From NCBI RefSeq assembly GCF_003443655.1, contig NZ_CP031941.1, positions 1,793,501 through 1,857,500 of the forward strand: 64,000 bases of DNA, read 5' to 3'. Both the position numbers and the translations under genes were made by a program. Under the pieces are notes generated by a model. That model saw only the letters and a list, made by a program, of their open reading frames with translations. It ran no database searches and was not told the DNA's origin. Source of the DNA: Nostoc sphaeroides. Its GTDB lineage: Bacteria; Cyanobacteriota; Cyanobacteriia; Cyanobacteriales; Nostocaceae. Positions 37,213-45,688 of this stretch are shown here, piece by piece (within the stretch, counting starts at the first letter, position 1; each line of letters starts with the position of its first letter).

Positions 37213-37959
37213 TTAAATAAACACCAAAGGTTTATCTTTTAAGGGAGCAAAAGCTTCCGCGTCAAACTTATACAAACTAGCTGGACGGCCAGCACCCCGT
37301 GATACCTTAATTCCGGTATCGCATAAAAAACCTAACTTGAGTAGACGCGCCCGAAAATTAGAATAATCGGAAAAATTGTCACCTAAAACTGTGGCGTATA
37401 ACTGATATAAATCATTCAAGGTGAACATTTCTGGCAAGACTTCAAAAGCCACCGGACTATACTCTAATTTATTTCGTAATCGCCTGTGCCCATAAGCCAA
37501 AATTTCATTATGGTCAAAAGCTAATTGTGGCACTTGTTTTACCGGATACCAAGCTATGCCAGTCATGCGATCGGCAATTAATTCGGCTTCTTCAAATCGC
37601 ACTAGGGCAAAGTAACTAACTGATAAATAACGCACACCATAACTATCAGTTGCTTCCCGTGGATCGCGATTTGGGCCGCCAAATGTATAGAGTTGTTCTA
37701 AATAGAGATTGTTGACCTTAATTTTCTCCGCCATAATGCGATAGGCGGCATCTTCTAAAGACTCTCCTGGACGTACCAAAGTACCGGGAAGACTCCAATG
37801 ATTTAGAAATGGTTCTTGCTGTCGCATTACTAGTAGAACTAACAGCCGATTTTGTACAGTATCTACAGAAAAAATTACATTATCAACACCAACCTTGAAA
37901 TCGGCTAAAGGTTGTTGGTTTAACGGAGTTGGTATCTTTTTTTGTGAACGTCCTGGCAT
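37213..37959 (-). CDS. nrtR: NrtR-like regulator: NUDIX-fold sensor with winged-helix DNA-binding domain
   Basis: A 248-residue protein in the NrtR layout: N-terminal NUDIX domain (about 20-160) and C-terminal winged helix (about 165-245, FTLNDLYQLYATVLGDNFSD and RARLLKLGFL). NrtR proteins repress NAD genes and are released by ADP-ribose. The NUDIX box is degenerate: where hydrolases have REX2EEXG, this protein reads YRIMAEKIKV, so it should bind but not hydrolyse its ligand. Its 5' end overlaps nadD by 40 bp, so the two are translationally coupled in the pncB-nadD-nrtR-nadE cluster. A simple ADP-ribose/NUDIX hydrolase is less likely given the box and the winged helix. Confidence 0.85.
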   Translation of the reverse strand: MPGRSQKKIPTPLNQQPLADFKVGVDNVIFSVDTVQNRLLVLLVMRQQEPFLNHWSLPGTLVRPGESLEDAAYRIMAEKIKVNNLYLEQLYTFGGPNRDPREATDSYGVRYLSVSYFALVRFEEAELIADRMTGIAWYPVKQVPQLAFDHNEILAYGHRRLRNKLEYSPVAFEVLPEMFTLNDLYQLYATVLGDNFSDYSNFRARLLKLGFLCDTGIKVSRGAGRPASLYKFDAEAFAPLKDKPLVFI

Positions 37960-38519
37960 TCGTACAAATGCTCTCGATTAATATAGGCAACTACAGGGGC
38001 TGTGAGGGCTTGAGAATCTCCATGTTCGCGGTACGCTGTTGAGGAAACATCTAGACCGGTCAGACTAGCGATCGCAATCTTCCCTCCCAGCTTTTGCACT
38101 ACCTCTGAACTAGATTCATCTATTGCATATCCCGGTCGCGGTACAATCAGTAGTTGCACTTCCTGTAACAAATCTTCAATGCGATACCAACGTGGTAGCT
38201 GACTCAGTAAATCTGAACCAATGATCATCGTTAATTCAGCATCCTCACCCCAAATAAGCTTCGCTTTTTCAACTGTTTCCAGCGTTCTGAAGCTACTCAA
38301 TTCTTGTTCCAAAGCAATATTGTGCCGTGGTGCGTCTATATTCGCAATCAACAGTTGCAGCATTGCCGCCCGATGTTCTAAGGGTGTTTGATGAGACTTA
38401 AATGGATTATCTGCTGCCCAAACCGCTACCCAATCATAACGCTCAGACAACCAACTCAGAATTTTTTGATGTCCCGCAGTTGGTGGATCGGCACTAGTTC
38501 CAAACAAAGCAACTCTCAT
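37920..38519 (-). CDS. nadD: Nicotinate-nucleotide adenylyltransferase
   Basis: A 199-residue nucleotidyltransferase that joins nicotinate mononucleotide and ATP to give NaAD. The N-terminal motif GTSADPPTAGHQKIL is the GXFXPXHXGH ATP site, and the late VSSTAYRE segment corresponds to the ISST(X)R motif. Between pncB (which makes NaMN from nicotinate) and nadE (which amidates NaAD), it completes the Preiss-Handler salvage route. It overlaps the following regulator gene by 40 bp. Some cyanobacterial enzymes of this type were formerly called NadM-like, but the short length favours NadD. Confidence 0.9.
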   Translation of the reverse strand: MRVALFGTSADPPTAGHQKILSWLSERYDWVAVWAADNPFKSHQTPLEHRAAMLQLLIANIDAPRHNIALEQELSSFRTLETVEKAKLIWGEDAELTMIIGSDLLSQLPRWYRIEDLLQEVQLLIVPRPGYAIDESSSEVVQKLGGKIAIASLTGLDVSSTAYREHGDSQALTAPVVAYINREHLYECQDVHKKRYQLR

Positions 38520-38597
38520 AATAATTCGTAATTCGTAATACTTCGGCTCCCTTCGACTGCGCTCAGGGCGAGTCGCTCAGTACAAGTTCGTAATTAA
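38520..38597. repeat. AATTCGTAATTCG-ended interspersed repeat inside the NAD cluster
   Basis: TAATTCGTAATTCGTAAT at the left, AGTTCGTAATTAAG at the right, with a TTCGACTGCGCTCAGGGCGA core. It lies between pncB and nadD. Confidence 0.6.
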
Positions 38598-38618
38598 GAC
38601 AGACTGAAAGAGTACTTC

Positions 38619-40034
38619 TTACCTCTGTGTTCTCTGTGCCTCTGCGGTTCGTTTCTTAGTCTCCTCCGTCAACACCCGTAACCCCTCAGAAATCTCCACT
38701 TCTACAGCCACCGGATGATCCAAACGCCGTGTCTGTTGTGGCAAACTAGCAACTGATGCGGCGGTACGCTGGCGAATTGTTGCCAACGATTCTAACGGCT
38801 GTATACGTTCACCTTCCTGCACTACCAACTGCAACAAAGGTTCTTCTTCCAAAGCAATTTCACCTAAAAGTCCCAACCTGTCTGCTTTTACCTTCCCTCC
38901 CGAAAACGAGCGAAAAATCTGCTTGCGCCCTGGATAAGTAACTTTACCACTAGACTGCTTCATCACTGGGATACCATCAATGTCTACAAGTTTATAAACT
39001 CCATTTACCGGCGAACCTGTAACTAGTCGCGTTCCCAGTCCATAACCATCAATTTCAGCCCCAGCAGCTTTTAATTTGGCAATTTCCCACTCATCCAAGT
39101 CGCCACTGACAAAAATTGGCACACCTGGGAGGAGCGATCGCACCTGTTTTGATAAGGTAACTAAATCTCCTGAATCCAATCTCACTCCTGTTAATTGCAT
39201 TTCCCCGGAATTTACTTTTTCGGCCAAGCGTTCAGCAGCAGCAATGGTATCGTAAGTATCTATCAGCAATGGCGCACCCGGAAAATATCGATGAAATGCA
39301 CTAAAAGCTTGTTCTTCAGTGCCTTCTATTGCTGACAACGCCATCACCAGGGCGTGTGCCATCGTACCACTAGGCTTTTGTCCCAGTTGTAGCGCTGCTA
39401 ACACATTAGAAGTGGAATCTAAACCACCTGCCAACGCCGCCCGCGCTGCCCACAAAGACCCTTGGGGACTAAATGCTCGTCTTGTGCCAAATTCTAAAAG
39501 TGTTGCTGATTCTCCCGCTATATCCCGTAACCGTGCGGCTTTTGTAGCAATCAAAGTCTGGTAATTAATCGTATTCAGCAGGTAAGTTTCTACTAGTTGC
39601 GCTTGCCAAAGTGGTGCTTCCACTCGCAATAGTGGTTGATTGGCAAAGACGGCTGTCCCTTCTGGTACTGCCCAAACATCACCCGTAAACTTTCCGTCAG
39701 CTAAAAGTGACCAAAAGCGATCGCCTGCTTGAGCAAAAATTCCTGTTGCCTGTAATGCCGCAATTTGCGCCAAACTAAAGCGGAATTTGGCTAAATATTC
39801 CAATGCCTGCGTCAGCCCCATTGCAATTAAATAACCAAAACCCTCTGGCAATCGCCTAACAGTTAACTCAAAGCTTGCCCGTCGTTGTTCTATACCTTCG
39901 CCAGTGTAACAAGCTGCCATTGTTAACTGGTAAAGGTCGGTCAGCAAGCTGTAATCATCCGCAGAGAGGTTTAGTTCCTGGTTCTGCTGGCTTTGCTGTT
40001 TATATAGATAGTCCAAATAAGGCATTGTTGTCAT
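38619..40034 (-). CDS. pncB: Nicotinate phosphoribosyltransferase
   Basis: A 471-residue enzyme converting nicotinate and PRPP to NaMN, the entry step of NAD salvage. Characteristic features are the N-terminal SLLTDLYQLTMAACYTGEG, the ELTVRRLPEGFGYLIAMGL strand, LLEFGTRRAFSPQGSLWAAR and the GVRLDSGDL substrate loop. An AAGGAAG Shine-Dalgarno lies about 7 nt before ATG 40034. A palindrome overlapping a promoter lies just upstream. It is the first gene of the cluster. The C-terminal end (EETKKRTAEAQRTQR) partly reads into a dispersed repeat and may be an added tail. Confidence 0.93.
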   Translation of the reverse strand: MTTMPYLDYLYKQQSQQNQELNLSADDYSLLTDLYQLTMAACYTGEGIEQRRASFELTVRRLPEGFGYLIAMGLTQALEYLAKFRFSLAQIAALQATGIFAQAGDRFWSLLADGKFTGDVWAVPEGTAVFANQPLLRVEAPLWQAQLVETYLLNTINYQTLIATKAARLRDIAGESATLLEFGTRRAFSPQGSLWAARAALAGGLDSTSNVLAALQLGQKPSGTMAHALVMALSAIEGTEEQAFSAFHRYFPGAPLLIDTYDTIAAAERLAEKVNSGEMQLTGVRLDSGDLVTLSKQVRSLLPGVPIFVSGDLDEWEIAKLKAAGAEIDGYGLGTRLVTGSPVNGVYKLVDIDGIPVMKQSSGKVTYPGRKQIFRSFSGGKVKADRLGLLGEIALEEEPLLQLVVQEGERIQPLESLATIRQRTAASVASLPQQTRRLDHPVAVEVEISEGLRVLTEETKKRTAEAQRTQR

Positions 40035-40066
40035 GCAAGAGCTTCCTTACAAGATGCTTCTGCAAT

Positions 40067-40097
40067 TTATGGTAATATTTACCATAAATAATGTCAA
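40067..40097 (-). promoter_or_regulatory. Promoter of the NAD operon with an embedded NrtR-type palindrome
   Basis: On the minus strand TTGACA (40097-40092) is followed after 17 bp by TACCAT (40074-40069), an acceptable -35/-10 pair. A perfect palindrome TTATGGTAA-N3-TTACCATAA (40067-40087) fills the spacer and covers the -10, 33 bp before the pncB start. A repressor there would block RNA polymerase. The NrtR-like gene two positions down the operon is the natural candidate. Confidence 0.7.
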
Positions 40098-40717
40098 CTA
40101 TCGGCAAGTATATTTTCTGAGATTGCCGTATAACAGTAGATTTATAGGCAAGTTAATACTAACTTCATAAAATACTTAATGTTTTTTAATAGTAAAATAG
40201 CAATTTTTGTTTGTATGCAATACATTTTGACCTCTCTCCTAAAAGGAGAGAGGCTTTGAATCTTACTCCCCAACGCTACAAGGGTTGGGGCTGGGGGTTA
40301 GGTTTGTATTCAATACTGCGTAGGTTTTGGCAAGAGACGCGATAAATCGCCGTCTCAAGAGACGCGATAAATCGCCGTCTTTACAATAATCAGTTCTTTG
40401 TCTTGACGGCAATTTATCGCGTCTTTGTGATGTAATTATTTTAATTGGACAGGTGGCTAATGAAAGAAAATAATATCCTGGTAAGGCAAGTTTGTTTACC
40501 GGCCTCTTTTCCAGACTGGGGTTGAAAAAATGGCTAAGTTACAATTAGAATTAATGATAAAAGTTTGGCTTCTTGAGAAATTAAAGTATTGCGAAGTTAT
40601 CTGAATAAACATTGCGTATAATCTCAATATATTGAGAATTAGAGCCAGCGAAGAATATCAGCATTAAAGTATAGGTATCACAATTAATGGCGACTCAAAA
40701 ATAAGGAGTCAAATATT
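40098..40717. other. Intergenic region with tandem hairpin repeats
   Basis: No gene seen until the small ORF at 40718. 40313-40331 is a solo terminal repeat (CAATACTGCGTAGGTTTTGG) of the element complete at 43680-43962. 40334-40424 holds two tandem AGACGCGATAAATCGCCGTC modules and their inverse. About 40240-40300 is another dispersed repeat (TCTCCTAAAAGGAGAGAGGC). Confidence 0.6.
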
Positions 40718-40870
40718 ATGGCTATTTCCAATATCATTGCGAAGATAACCCAGTATATTTCTGAAGCTGCAATGCGGATTTTTGGGCCTAATGATGATGC
40801 TTATCCTGTTAGTGGCGTACAACCTTTTACAGGTGAGCCTTATGATAAGCATAAAGATGAGAATAATTAG
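40718..40870 (+). CDS. Small conserved-looking protein, 50 aa
   Basis: ATG 40718 to TAG 40868-40870, with an AAGGAG Shine-Dalgarno 8-9 nt upstream. The product begins with an amphipathic helix (AISNIIAKITQYISEAAMRI) and ends in a polar tail containing YPVSGVQPFTGEPYDKHKDE. The pattern YPxxGVQPFxGxPY recalls short uncharacterised cyanobacterial proteins, but I cannot name a family. The good ribosome-binding site and biased composition make it likely to be real. It is preceded by 600 bp without other genes, so it has its own promoter. Confidence 0.65.
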   Translation: MAISNIIAKITQYISEAAMRIFGPNDDAYPVSGVQPFTGEPYDKHKDENN

Positions 40871-41103
40871 GTGCTGAATATAAAAATCCTTGCTGATAGT
40901 AGCGGGAGCATCTTGCTCCCATATTGTAGTAGCGGGCAAGACTTCGGCGTGAGCGCTCAGTCGAACGCTGCCCGCACTACTTATTTATCGATGTTTTATA
41001 TCTCTGGAAACAGAAAAATAAGATGCTGACCTTCAATCTTTTTAAAAGCTGGAGAAACAAGGTTTTAAATATTCTCTATTCAGAGTAATAAAATAGTGTC
41101 ATA
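40871..41103. other. Intergenic region, dispersed repeat
   Basis: 40895-40980 contains an inverted repeat around AGTAGCGGGAGCATCTTGCT and GTAGTAGCGGGCAAGAC. Nothing coding is visible. Confidence 0.4.
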
Positions 41104-41214
41104 TAGCAATCCTATTTGATTTGTGAAAATCGCAAGACTCAGATCCCCGACTTCTTCGAGAAGGCGGGGATCTCGTTGTTTACTAATGATTAATTAGGAC
41201 TATAGTTGCAATTA
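41104..41214. mobile_element. MITE-like element related to the methyltransferase insertion
   Basis: Left end TAGCAATCCTATTTGATTTG and right end CTAATTAGGACTATAG recall the TATAGGA-N5-TATTTGATTT ends of the element at 16092-16219. The core here is a hairpin (GATCCCCGACTTCTTCGAGA with the inverse AAGGCGGGGATC). Confidence 0.65.
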
Positions 41215-41279
41215 AAAATATGAATTTTATTAACTTGACTTATCAGTGAGAAAATATTAACATAATCTGGTTATGAATT

Positions 41280-41507
41280 TCAGAGGATGTTTGTAAAGTC
41301 TAATTTATTGCTCGCCTGGGCGATTAGAAATCGCGGCTACACAGACTTGTGTTGAGCGGAGTCGAAATACAAAACCTGCCTCCGCAGGTTAACAAACTCT
41401 TGATTTTGCATTAGTCCACGACGGCGGTCACTGAGCTTGTCGAAGTGTGGAGTAATGTTGTGTAGTAGCGAACTAGATTCGCCCAATACTTTTAAAACAT
41501 CCTCTGA
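41280..41507. mobile_element. 228-bp MITE-like element with TCAGAGGATGTTT ends
   Basis: TCAGAGGATGTTTGTAAAGT at the left matches the inverse of the right end (ACTTTTAAAACATCCTCTGA) at 18 of 20 positions. The core includes CGCCTGGGCGATTAGAAATC and a CCTGCCTCCGCAGG hairpin. No transposase is encoded. Confidence 0.75.
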
Positions 41508-41727
41508 TAATATTTACTTGTTTTTCATCAGCATTTTAATCTGAAAAAGTAAATGTTCTAGCAACTCTCTCAGGCTAGTTTAGTAGTTTGGCAGGATGCG
41601 TTTTTTACTTTTCAGATATGCTTTCATTTGGCTTGATTTAGTTAAATAAAACTACTTTGGGTCTAGAATTAGACATTTATTTTGTCAATTCTAGACATTT
41701 AATCACATAGCAAAGGACTGAAAGTTT
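41508..41727 (+). promoter_or_regulatory. Leader/promoter region of the small secreted protein
   Basis: AT-rich, no ORF. A direct repeat of TCTAGAATTAGACATTTAT and TCTAGACATTTAAT flanks 41660-41701 and could be a regulator site. An AAAGGAC Shine-Dalgarno-like sequence lies 9-10 nt before the start at 41728. Confidence 0.35.
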
Positions 41728-42054
41728 ATGAATGGGAAACTTTTCAAGTATTTGGGTTTACCTTGTGCTTTAGTTATGCTGGGTAATACACCATCTCTGG
41801 CTGACACTGCATCTGGTACAATTAGGGAATATCATCTAAATAGTCAAGTACAAGGAAGGGGTGTATGTCTTCAAATGAACCCTACATTACCAACTGTTGG
41901 TGGTTGGCTATGTTTGTGGAAAGATAATCCTTTGTACGAAGAAATTACAGATATACTTCGTGAGGGTTATTCGGCAAGAAAAACCTGTGCGGTTACTTGG
42001 ACTGCTTATCGCGGCGGTCTGGCAGATATTGATTGGGTAAGCTGCTACAATTAA
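41728..42054 (+). CDS. Small secreted protein with conserved cysteines, unknown function
   Basis: A 108-residue protein with an N-terminal signal peptide (about 1-26, YLGLPCALVMLGNTPSLADT, cleavage after SLA). The mature part has four cysteines (GVCLQMN, WLCLWKD, KTCAVTW, VSCYN), probably forming two disulfides, and several Trp/Tyr residues. I do not recognise the family. It stands alone. Confidence 0.65.
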   Translation: MNGKLFKYLGLPCALVMLGNTPSLADTASGTIREYHLNSQVQGRGVCLQMNPTLPTVGGWLCLWKDNPLYEEITDILREGYSARKTCAVTWTAYRGGLADIDWVSCYN

Positions 42055-42497
42055 GCGTTTCCACAGTTGGAACCAAATAGACATCTGGTGAAAAACAAAA
42101 AAGACCCCTCTCCAAACCTCTCCCCGAAGCGGAGAGAGGCTTTAAAATCCCCCTTCACGACGCTCTAAGGGGGGAAAATTCAAAGTCTCTCTCCTTTTAG
42201 GAGAGAGATTTAGAGAGAGGTTTTCCAGATAGCGTGAATAGTCAGAGCAATTTTAAGTTGATAAACTACTCAAAGCGATCGCACCTCATATCATGTCCGC
42301 TTAAAAACTTATAATGTAGGTTGGGTTGAGGAACGAAACCCAACATTGAGATTCTTATTAATGTTGGGTTTCACTACCGTTCAACCAACCTACATTCTGT
42401 AGAGCGTGGCATAGCGACGCCCGCATTTTGCATTTTGTGCCACTTGCGTAAGTTATGTTAACAACAGAGTCATTTTAAGTAGCTCAATTTTCTGAAT
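42055..42497. other. Repeat-filled intergenic region
   Basis: 42100-42235 is a pair of inverted CTCTCTCC/GGAGAGAG segments (AACCTCTCCCCGAAGCGGAG, then CTCCTTTTAGGAGAGAGA). 42316-42393 is a copy of the TAGGTTGGGTTGAGGAACGA hairpin repeat. No gene. Confidence 0.6.
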
Positions 42498-43160
42498 TTA
42501 AGCTTTCTCGATTTGTTTATCTTTCTTGGAATAACGAGTTTTTAGGAAAGCTCCGAAACCGACACATAAGGCTATACCTCCCATAGTTGAAGGTTCTGGA
42601 ATAGGAGTGACACTCACATTATCTATGTATGCGCCGAAAGAATCGGAAAGCTCATCCAAATTATCAAATTTCAAAGTCGTTATTTCACTTGTGGCAGCTA
42701 CATCATATACATATTTTGTCCAAACATTGTCAGAATTTTGGACTCCATTTGCAACAAGATTAGCAACAGTATTACCTCCCCAAAAAACATTTAATCTATT
42801 GTCTTGTACCCCTGTACGCGGTGAAAAAGCAAACTCTAGTTTGTATGTTTGACCAACTGTGGTAGCTAGGTTTTGAAAGATGCCACTAACAGCATTACCG
42901 TCTAACTCAGCAAATTGATTCCCCTCATATGGACTGCCAGCAATATTGTTCTGCACTTCAATACCAGCGTTTGGAGCAGAATCAGGTGTTAAACTCCAGC
43001 CAGGAATAGGATTTTGAATTGTAAAGCTACCAGGTGCTATTACGGGCTGTTCAAATCCACCATTCGTAACTATACTTACGGCAATAGCAGGTTTGGTTGC
43101 TAAAGTTAAGGGTAAAGCAGCCAAAACTGCTCCAATATATAAAGATCGAAGCTTTCTCAT
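42498..43160 (-). CDS. DUF642-like PEP-CTERM protein
   Basis: A 220-residue exported protein: signal peptide (about 1-27, AALPLTLATKPAIAVS), then a carbohydrate-binding-like jelly-roll domain of the DUF642/choice-of-anchor type (NGGFEQPVI, GWSLTPDS, NQFAELDGN, AYIDNVSVTP), then a PEP-CTERM tail (IPEPSTMGGIALCVGFGAFL, basic end RYSKKDKQ). DUF642 proteins are linked to cell-wall or polysaccharide binding in plants; here a surface or extracellular-matrix role is inferred. It stands alone. Confidence 0.88.
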   Translation of the reverse strand: MRKLRSLYIGAVLAALPLTLATKPAIAVSIVTNGGFEQPVIAPGSFTIQNPIPGWSLTPDSAPNAGIEVQNNIAGSPYEGNQFAELDGNAVSGIFQNLATTVGQTYKLEFAFSPRTGVQDNRLNVFWGGNTVANLVANGVQNSDNVWTKYVYDVAATSEITTLKFDNLDELSDSFGAYIDNVSVTPIPEPSTMGGIALCVGFGAFLKTRYSKKDKQIEKA

Positions 43161-43669
43161 GAGTTTCTAGGTTGTTGTTATTTTCGATTTTTGACCGTTA
43201 ATATGAAACAGGAACTGAGAATATTAAAACTACTTGTTATGCTAAGTAAATAATCAAGATTTTTAGTACTTTAATATAATTACTATTCATAACAAGTAAT
43301 CTTGGATACAAGTATTTCAGTAATTTAAGCAATTCACAATATTTAGTTACAATATTTAACTAAAAGTTTTCAATAAAAATATGTTTAGTTTATCTTTTTT
43401 CAAAAAAAAATATACTTGACAATTTTTTATTAAAAAAATCAATTAAAATCCTCAAATTCTTACTGTGCCATACAAAAAAGCTGTACTAAATAACCTATGT
43501 GCCAGTTGCGTAAGTCCTGGACATTTCCTTCTGCCTCCTGCCTTATTTCTTAAGAGTTCGATGAACCTCTCCCTCCCAGCCTCCCTCTGGGAAACGGAGA
43601 GGAAGGAGCAATGAAAAATTAAGCTTTTTGCTCCCCTCTGGGCGTCGGAGAGGGGCTGGGGGAGAGGTC
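43161..43669. other. AT-rich intergenic region
   Basis: The first 340 bases are very AT-rich and include the upstream region of the PEP-CTERM gene. 43560-43665 is a repeat with inverted CCTCTCCCTCCCAGCC and GGCTGGGGGAGAGG ends. No gene. Confidence 0.5.
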
Positions 43670-43972
43670 AAATAAGACTCAATACTGCGTAGGTTTTGGC
43701 AAAAAAATAAAAAATGTGTAGGTTGGGTTGCAATACGGTTCGGTTAGGGTTTTTTGATGAAAATTCTAAATCACAAAGACGCGATAAATCGCCGTCAAGA
43801 CAAAGGATTAATTATTGTAGAGACGGCGATTTATCGCGTCTTTTGGCTTAACCGAACCGTATTGGGTTGGGTTGAGGAACGAAACCCAATATTTTGCCGG
43901 GTTTGTTGGGTAACGCTAAAGCTCAACCCAACCTACAAATATTCAAAACCTACGCAGTATTGAAATAAGACT
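43670..43972. mobile_element. Three nested repeats flanked by a 10-bp direct duplication
   Basis: Outer element 43680-43962 has inverted ends CAATACTGCGTAGGTTTTG and is flanked on both sides by AAATAAGACT. Inside it is the TAGGTTGGGTTG...CAACCCAACCTAC hairpin repeat (about 43719-43936), itself interrupted by a complete MITE (43731-43864) with ends CAATACGGTTCGGTTA/TAACCGAACCGTATTG. That MITE carries the AGACGCGATAAATCGCCGTC hairpin. Confidence 0.85.
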
Positions 43973-44170
43973 TGTCGAACTCACGTTTAAACCTCATCTA
44001 AGTTGAGAACCGTAGTTTTTGCCCTCACCCTAAATCCCTCTCCCATATCTGGGAGAGGGACTTTGAAATTCTGGCTCCCCTTCTCCCAAACCTGGGGGAT
44101 AGGTTGGGGGATGAGGGCAAATCCTTTTTATCACCGAAGAACTACAGGTTTCAAGATAGACGCGGTTTAC

Positions 44171-45688
44171 TTAAACTTTTTTCCCACCGCCTGCTAAGAG
44201 TTCTAGAATCACTCCATTTGTCCAGCCGAAACCAACTTCGTTAGAACTATATCCAAAAGAGATTTCGTCGGAAACGTTGGCAGAACAGCGTTCAACATCA
44301 TATTTCTCAACTAGGGTATTGTGACGCTCGAATTCTTTAATTACCATAGTCAGGAACTTGTTGGCAATACGATCGCCTTCTGTATGAAACCCATAACGGT
44401 GAAGTCCCTGGACGGCAATGAATGTCAATGGTGCCCAACCGAAGGGAGCATCCCACTGGTTACCGGTGATATGAGTACTGGTCAAAATTCCGCCTGGGGC
44501 TTCAAACACAGAGAGATTTTCCACGACGCGCTGGGCTTGGGCTGGAGAAGAAATTCCTAGCCATAGGGGATAAAATGTGGTAGCAAATTCGTAGCGGCGG
44601 TGTTTTCCACTCTGGAAGTGATAGTCGAAATAGAGTCCTCGTTCTTCATCCCAAAGAAATTGATCGATGCGATCGCGGCGGATATCTGCACGATCGCGCC
44701 ATTGTTGTTCTATTTGTTCGTTCCCCAAAATATTGTTAATGTTCGCCATATCTTGTTCTACCTGATACAGCAAAGTGTTGAGGCACACAGGAGCGTAGTG
44801 GAGGATATCAGCACTGAAGGGGCCAAATCGGTTGGTGATATCAAAACCGGACTCGCGCATGGTGCGATCGCCCTTATAAAATAGGTTAGTTAATTCGTCA
44901 TTTTCCCGGTTGTAGTAAAGATTGACATCATAATCTTCAACCTCAAAGCTTTGGTAATATTCCCTGACGCGATCGTAGTGGCTTTTTCCCTCCTCGTCGC
45001 GCTCGGAGAACACAACTTCTGGCGCTGGGCCTTCCCCAAAGGCATAAAATCTGGATAAGCCGGTTCCGGGATTCAAATGGGGCGGTACTACCCAGTAATA
45101 GTAAAATTGCTCTAAAAGCGGTACGGTTGTCCTCAACCACTCTTCATCCTGGGTGTGCTGGAATAATGCCAAAACCATCATGCTGAGGACTGGAGGCTGC
45201 GATCGCGACAGCATATAAGTCCGGTTGGCATTGAGGATAGTGCCGTAATGCTTCACCTGGTACAATAATTGGTCTACCTGGCTTTGCGCTAGCTCCAATT
45301 CTCCATCGTGCAAAAGTCCCAGTAATATAAAGTAGCTGTCCCAGCCATACATTTCGTTAAAGCGGCCACCTGGGACGACATAAGGCCCTGGTAGGTATAG
45401 TAAGCCATGCTGTTTAATCGCTTCGACTTCTGAGGGCAAAGTGCGAATTTCGATTGCTTGCATATCTTTGGAAGATAGCGATCGCTCTAACACTGTCTGA
45501 ATGTTGGGACAATCTTCTAAGGGGGAAATGTAGACGATCCAGGGAGTGCCGGTTTTGTGATCTAGTTTGGTATCTTTGGCAGATTGTAATAAGTGTTCGT
45601 GCGATCGCGTTAAGGTTTTCCAGGTTTTTTTGATGTGCGATCGCACGGTGTCTATCTGCGTGGCGGTAAGTACTGGGGAAGTGATCAT
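44171..45688 (-). CDS. treH: Trehalase
   Basis: A 505-residue glycosidase hydrolysing trehalose to two glucose molecules. It carries both trehalase signatures: PGGRFNEMYGWDSYFILLGL (signature 1) and QWDAPFGWAPLTF (signature 2). It lies 125 bp after treY on the same strand, the third gene of a treZ-treY-treH cluster as known in Anabaena/Nostoc, where trehalose accumulates on drying and trehalase removes it afterwards. No signal peptide is seen, so it acts in the cytoplasm. Confidence 0.93.
   Translation of the reverse strand: MITSPVLTATQIDTVRSHIKKTWKTLTRSHEHLLQSAKDTKLDHKTGTPWIVYISPLEDCPNIQTVLERSLSSKDMQAIEIRTLPSEVEAIKQHGLLYLPGPYVVPGGRFNEMYGWDSYFILLGLLHDGELELAQSQVDQLLYQVKHYGTILNANRTYMLSRSQPPVLSMMVLALFQHTQDEEWLRTTVPLLEQFYYYWVVPPHLNPGTGLSRFYAFGEGPAPEVVFSERDEEGKSHYDRVREYYQSFEVEDYDVNLYYNRENDELTNLFYKGDRTMRESGFDITNRFGPFSADILHYAPVCLNTLLYQVEQDMANINNILGNEQIEQQWRDRADIRRDRIDQFLWDEERGLYFDYHFQSGKHRRYEFATTFYPLWLGISSPAQAQRVVENLSVFEAPGGILTSTHITGNQWDAPFGWAPLTFIAVQGLHRYGFHTEGDRIANKFLTMVIKEFERHNTLVEKYDVERCSANVSDEISFGYSSNEVGFGWTNGVILELLAGGGKKV

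Noticed and set aside
43754..44197. Small + frames at 43754 and 44003
   Set aside because: They lie in MITE and CTCTCCC repeats; no Shine-Dalgarno or conserved pattern.
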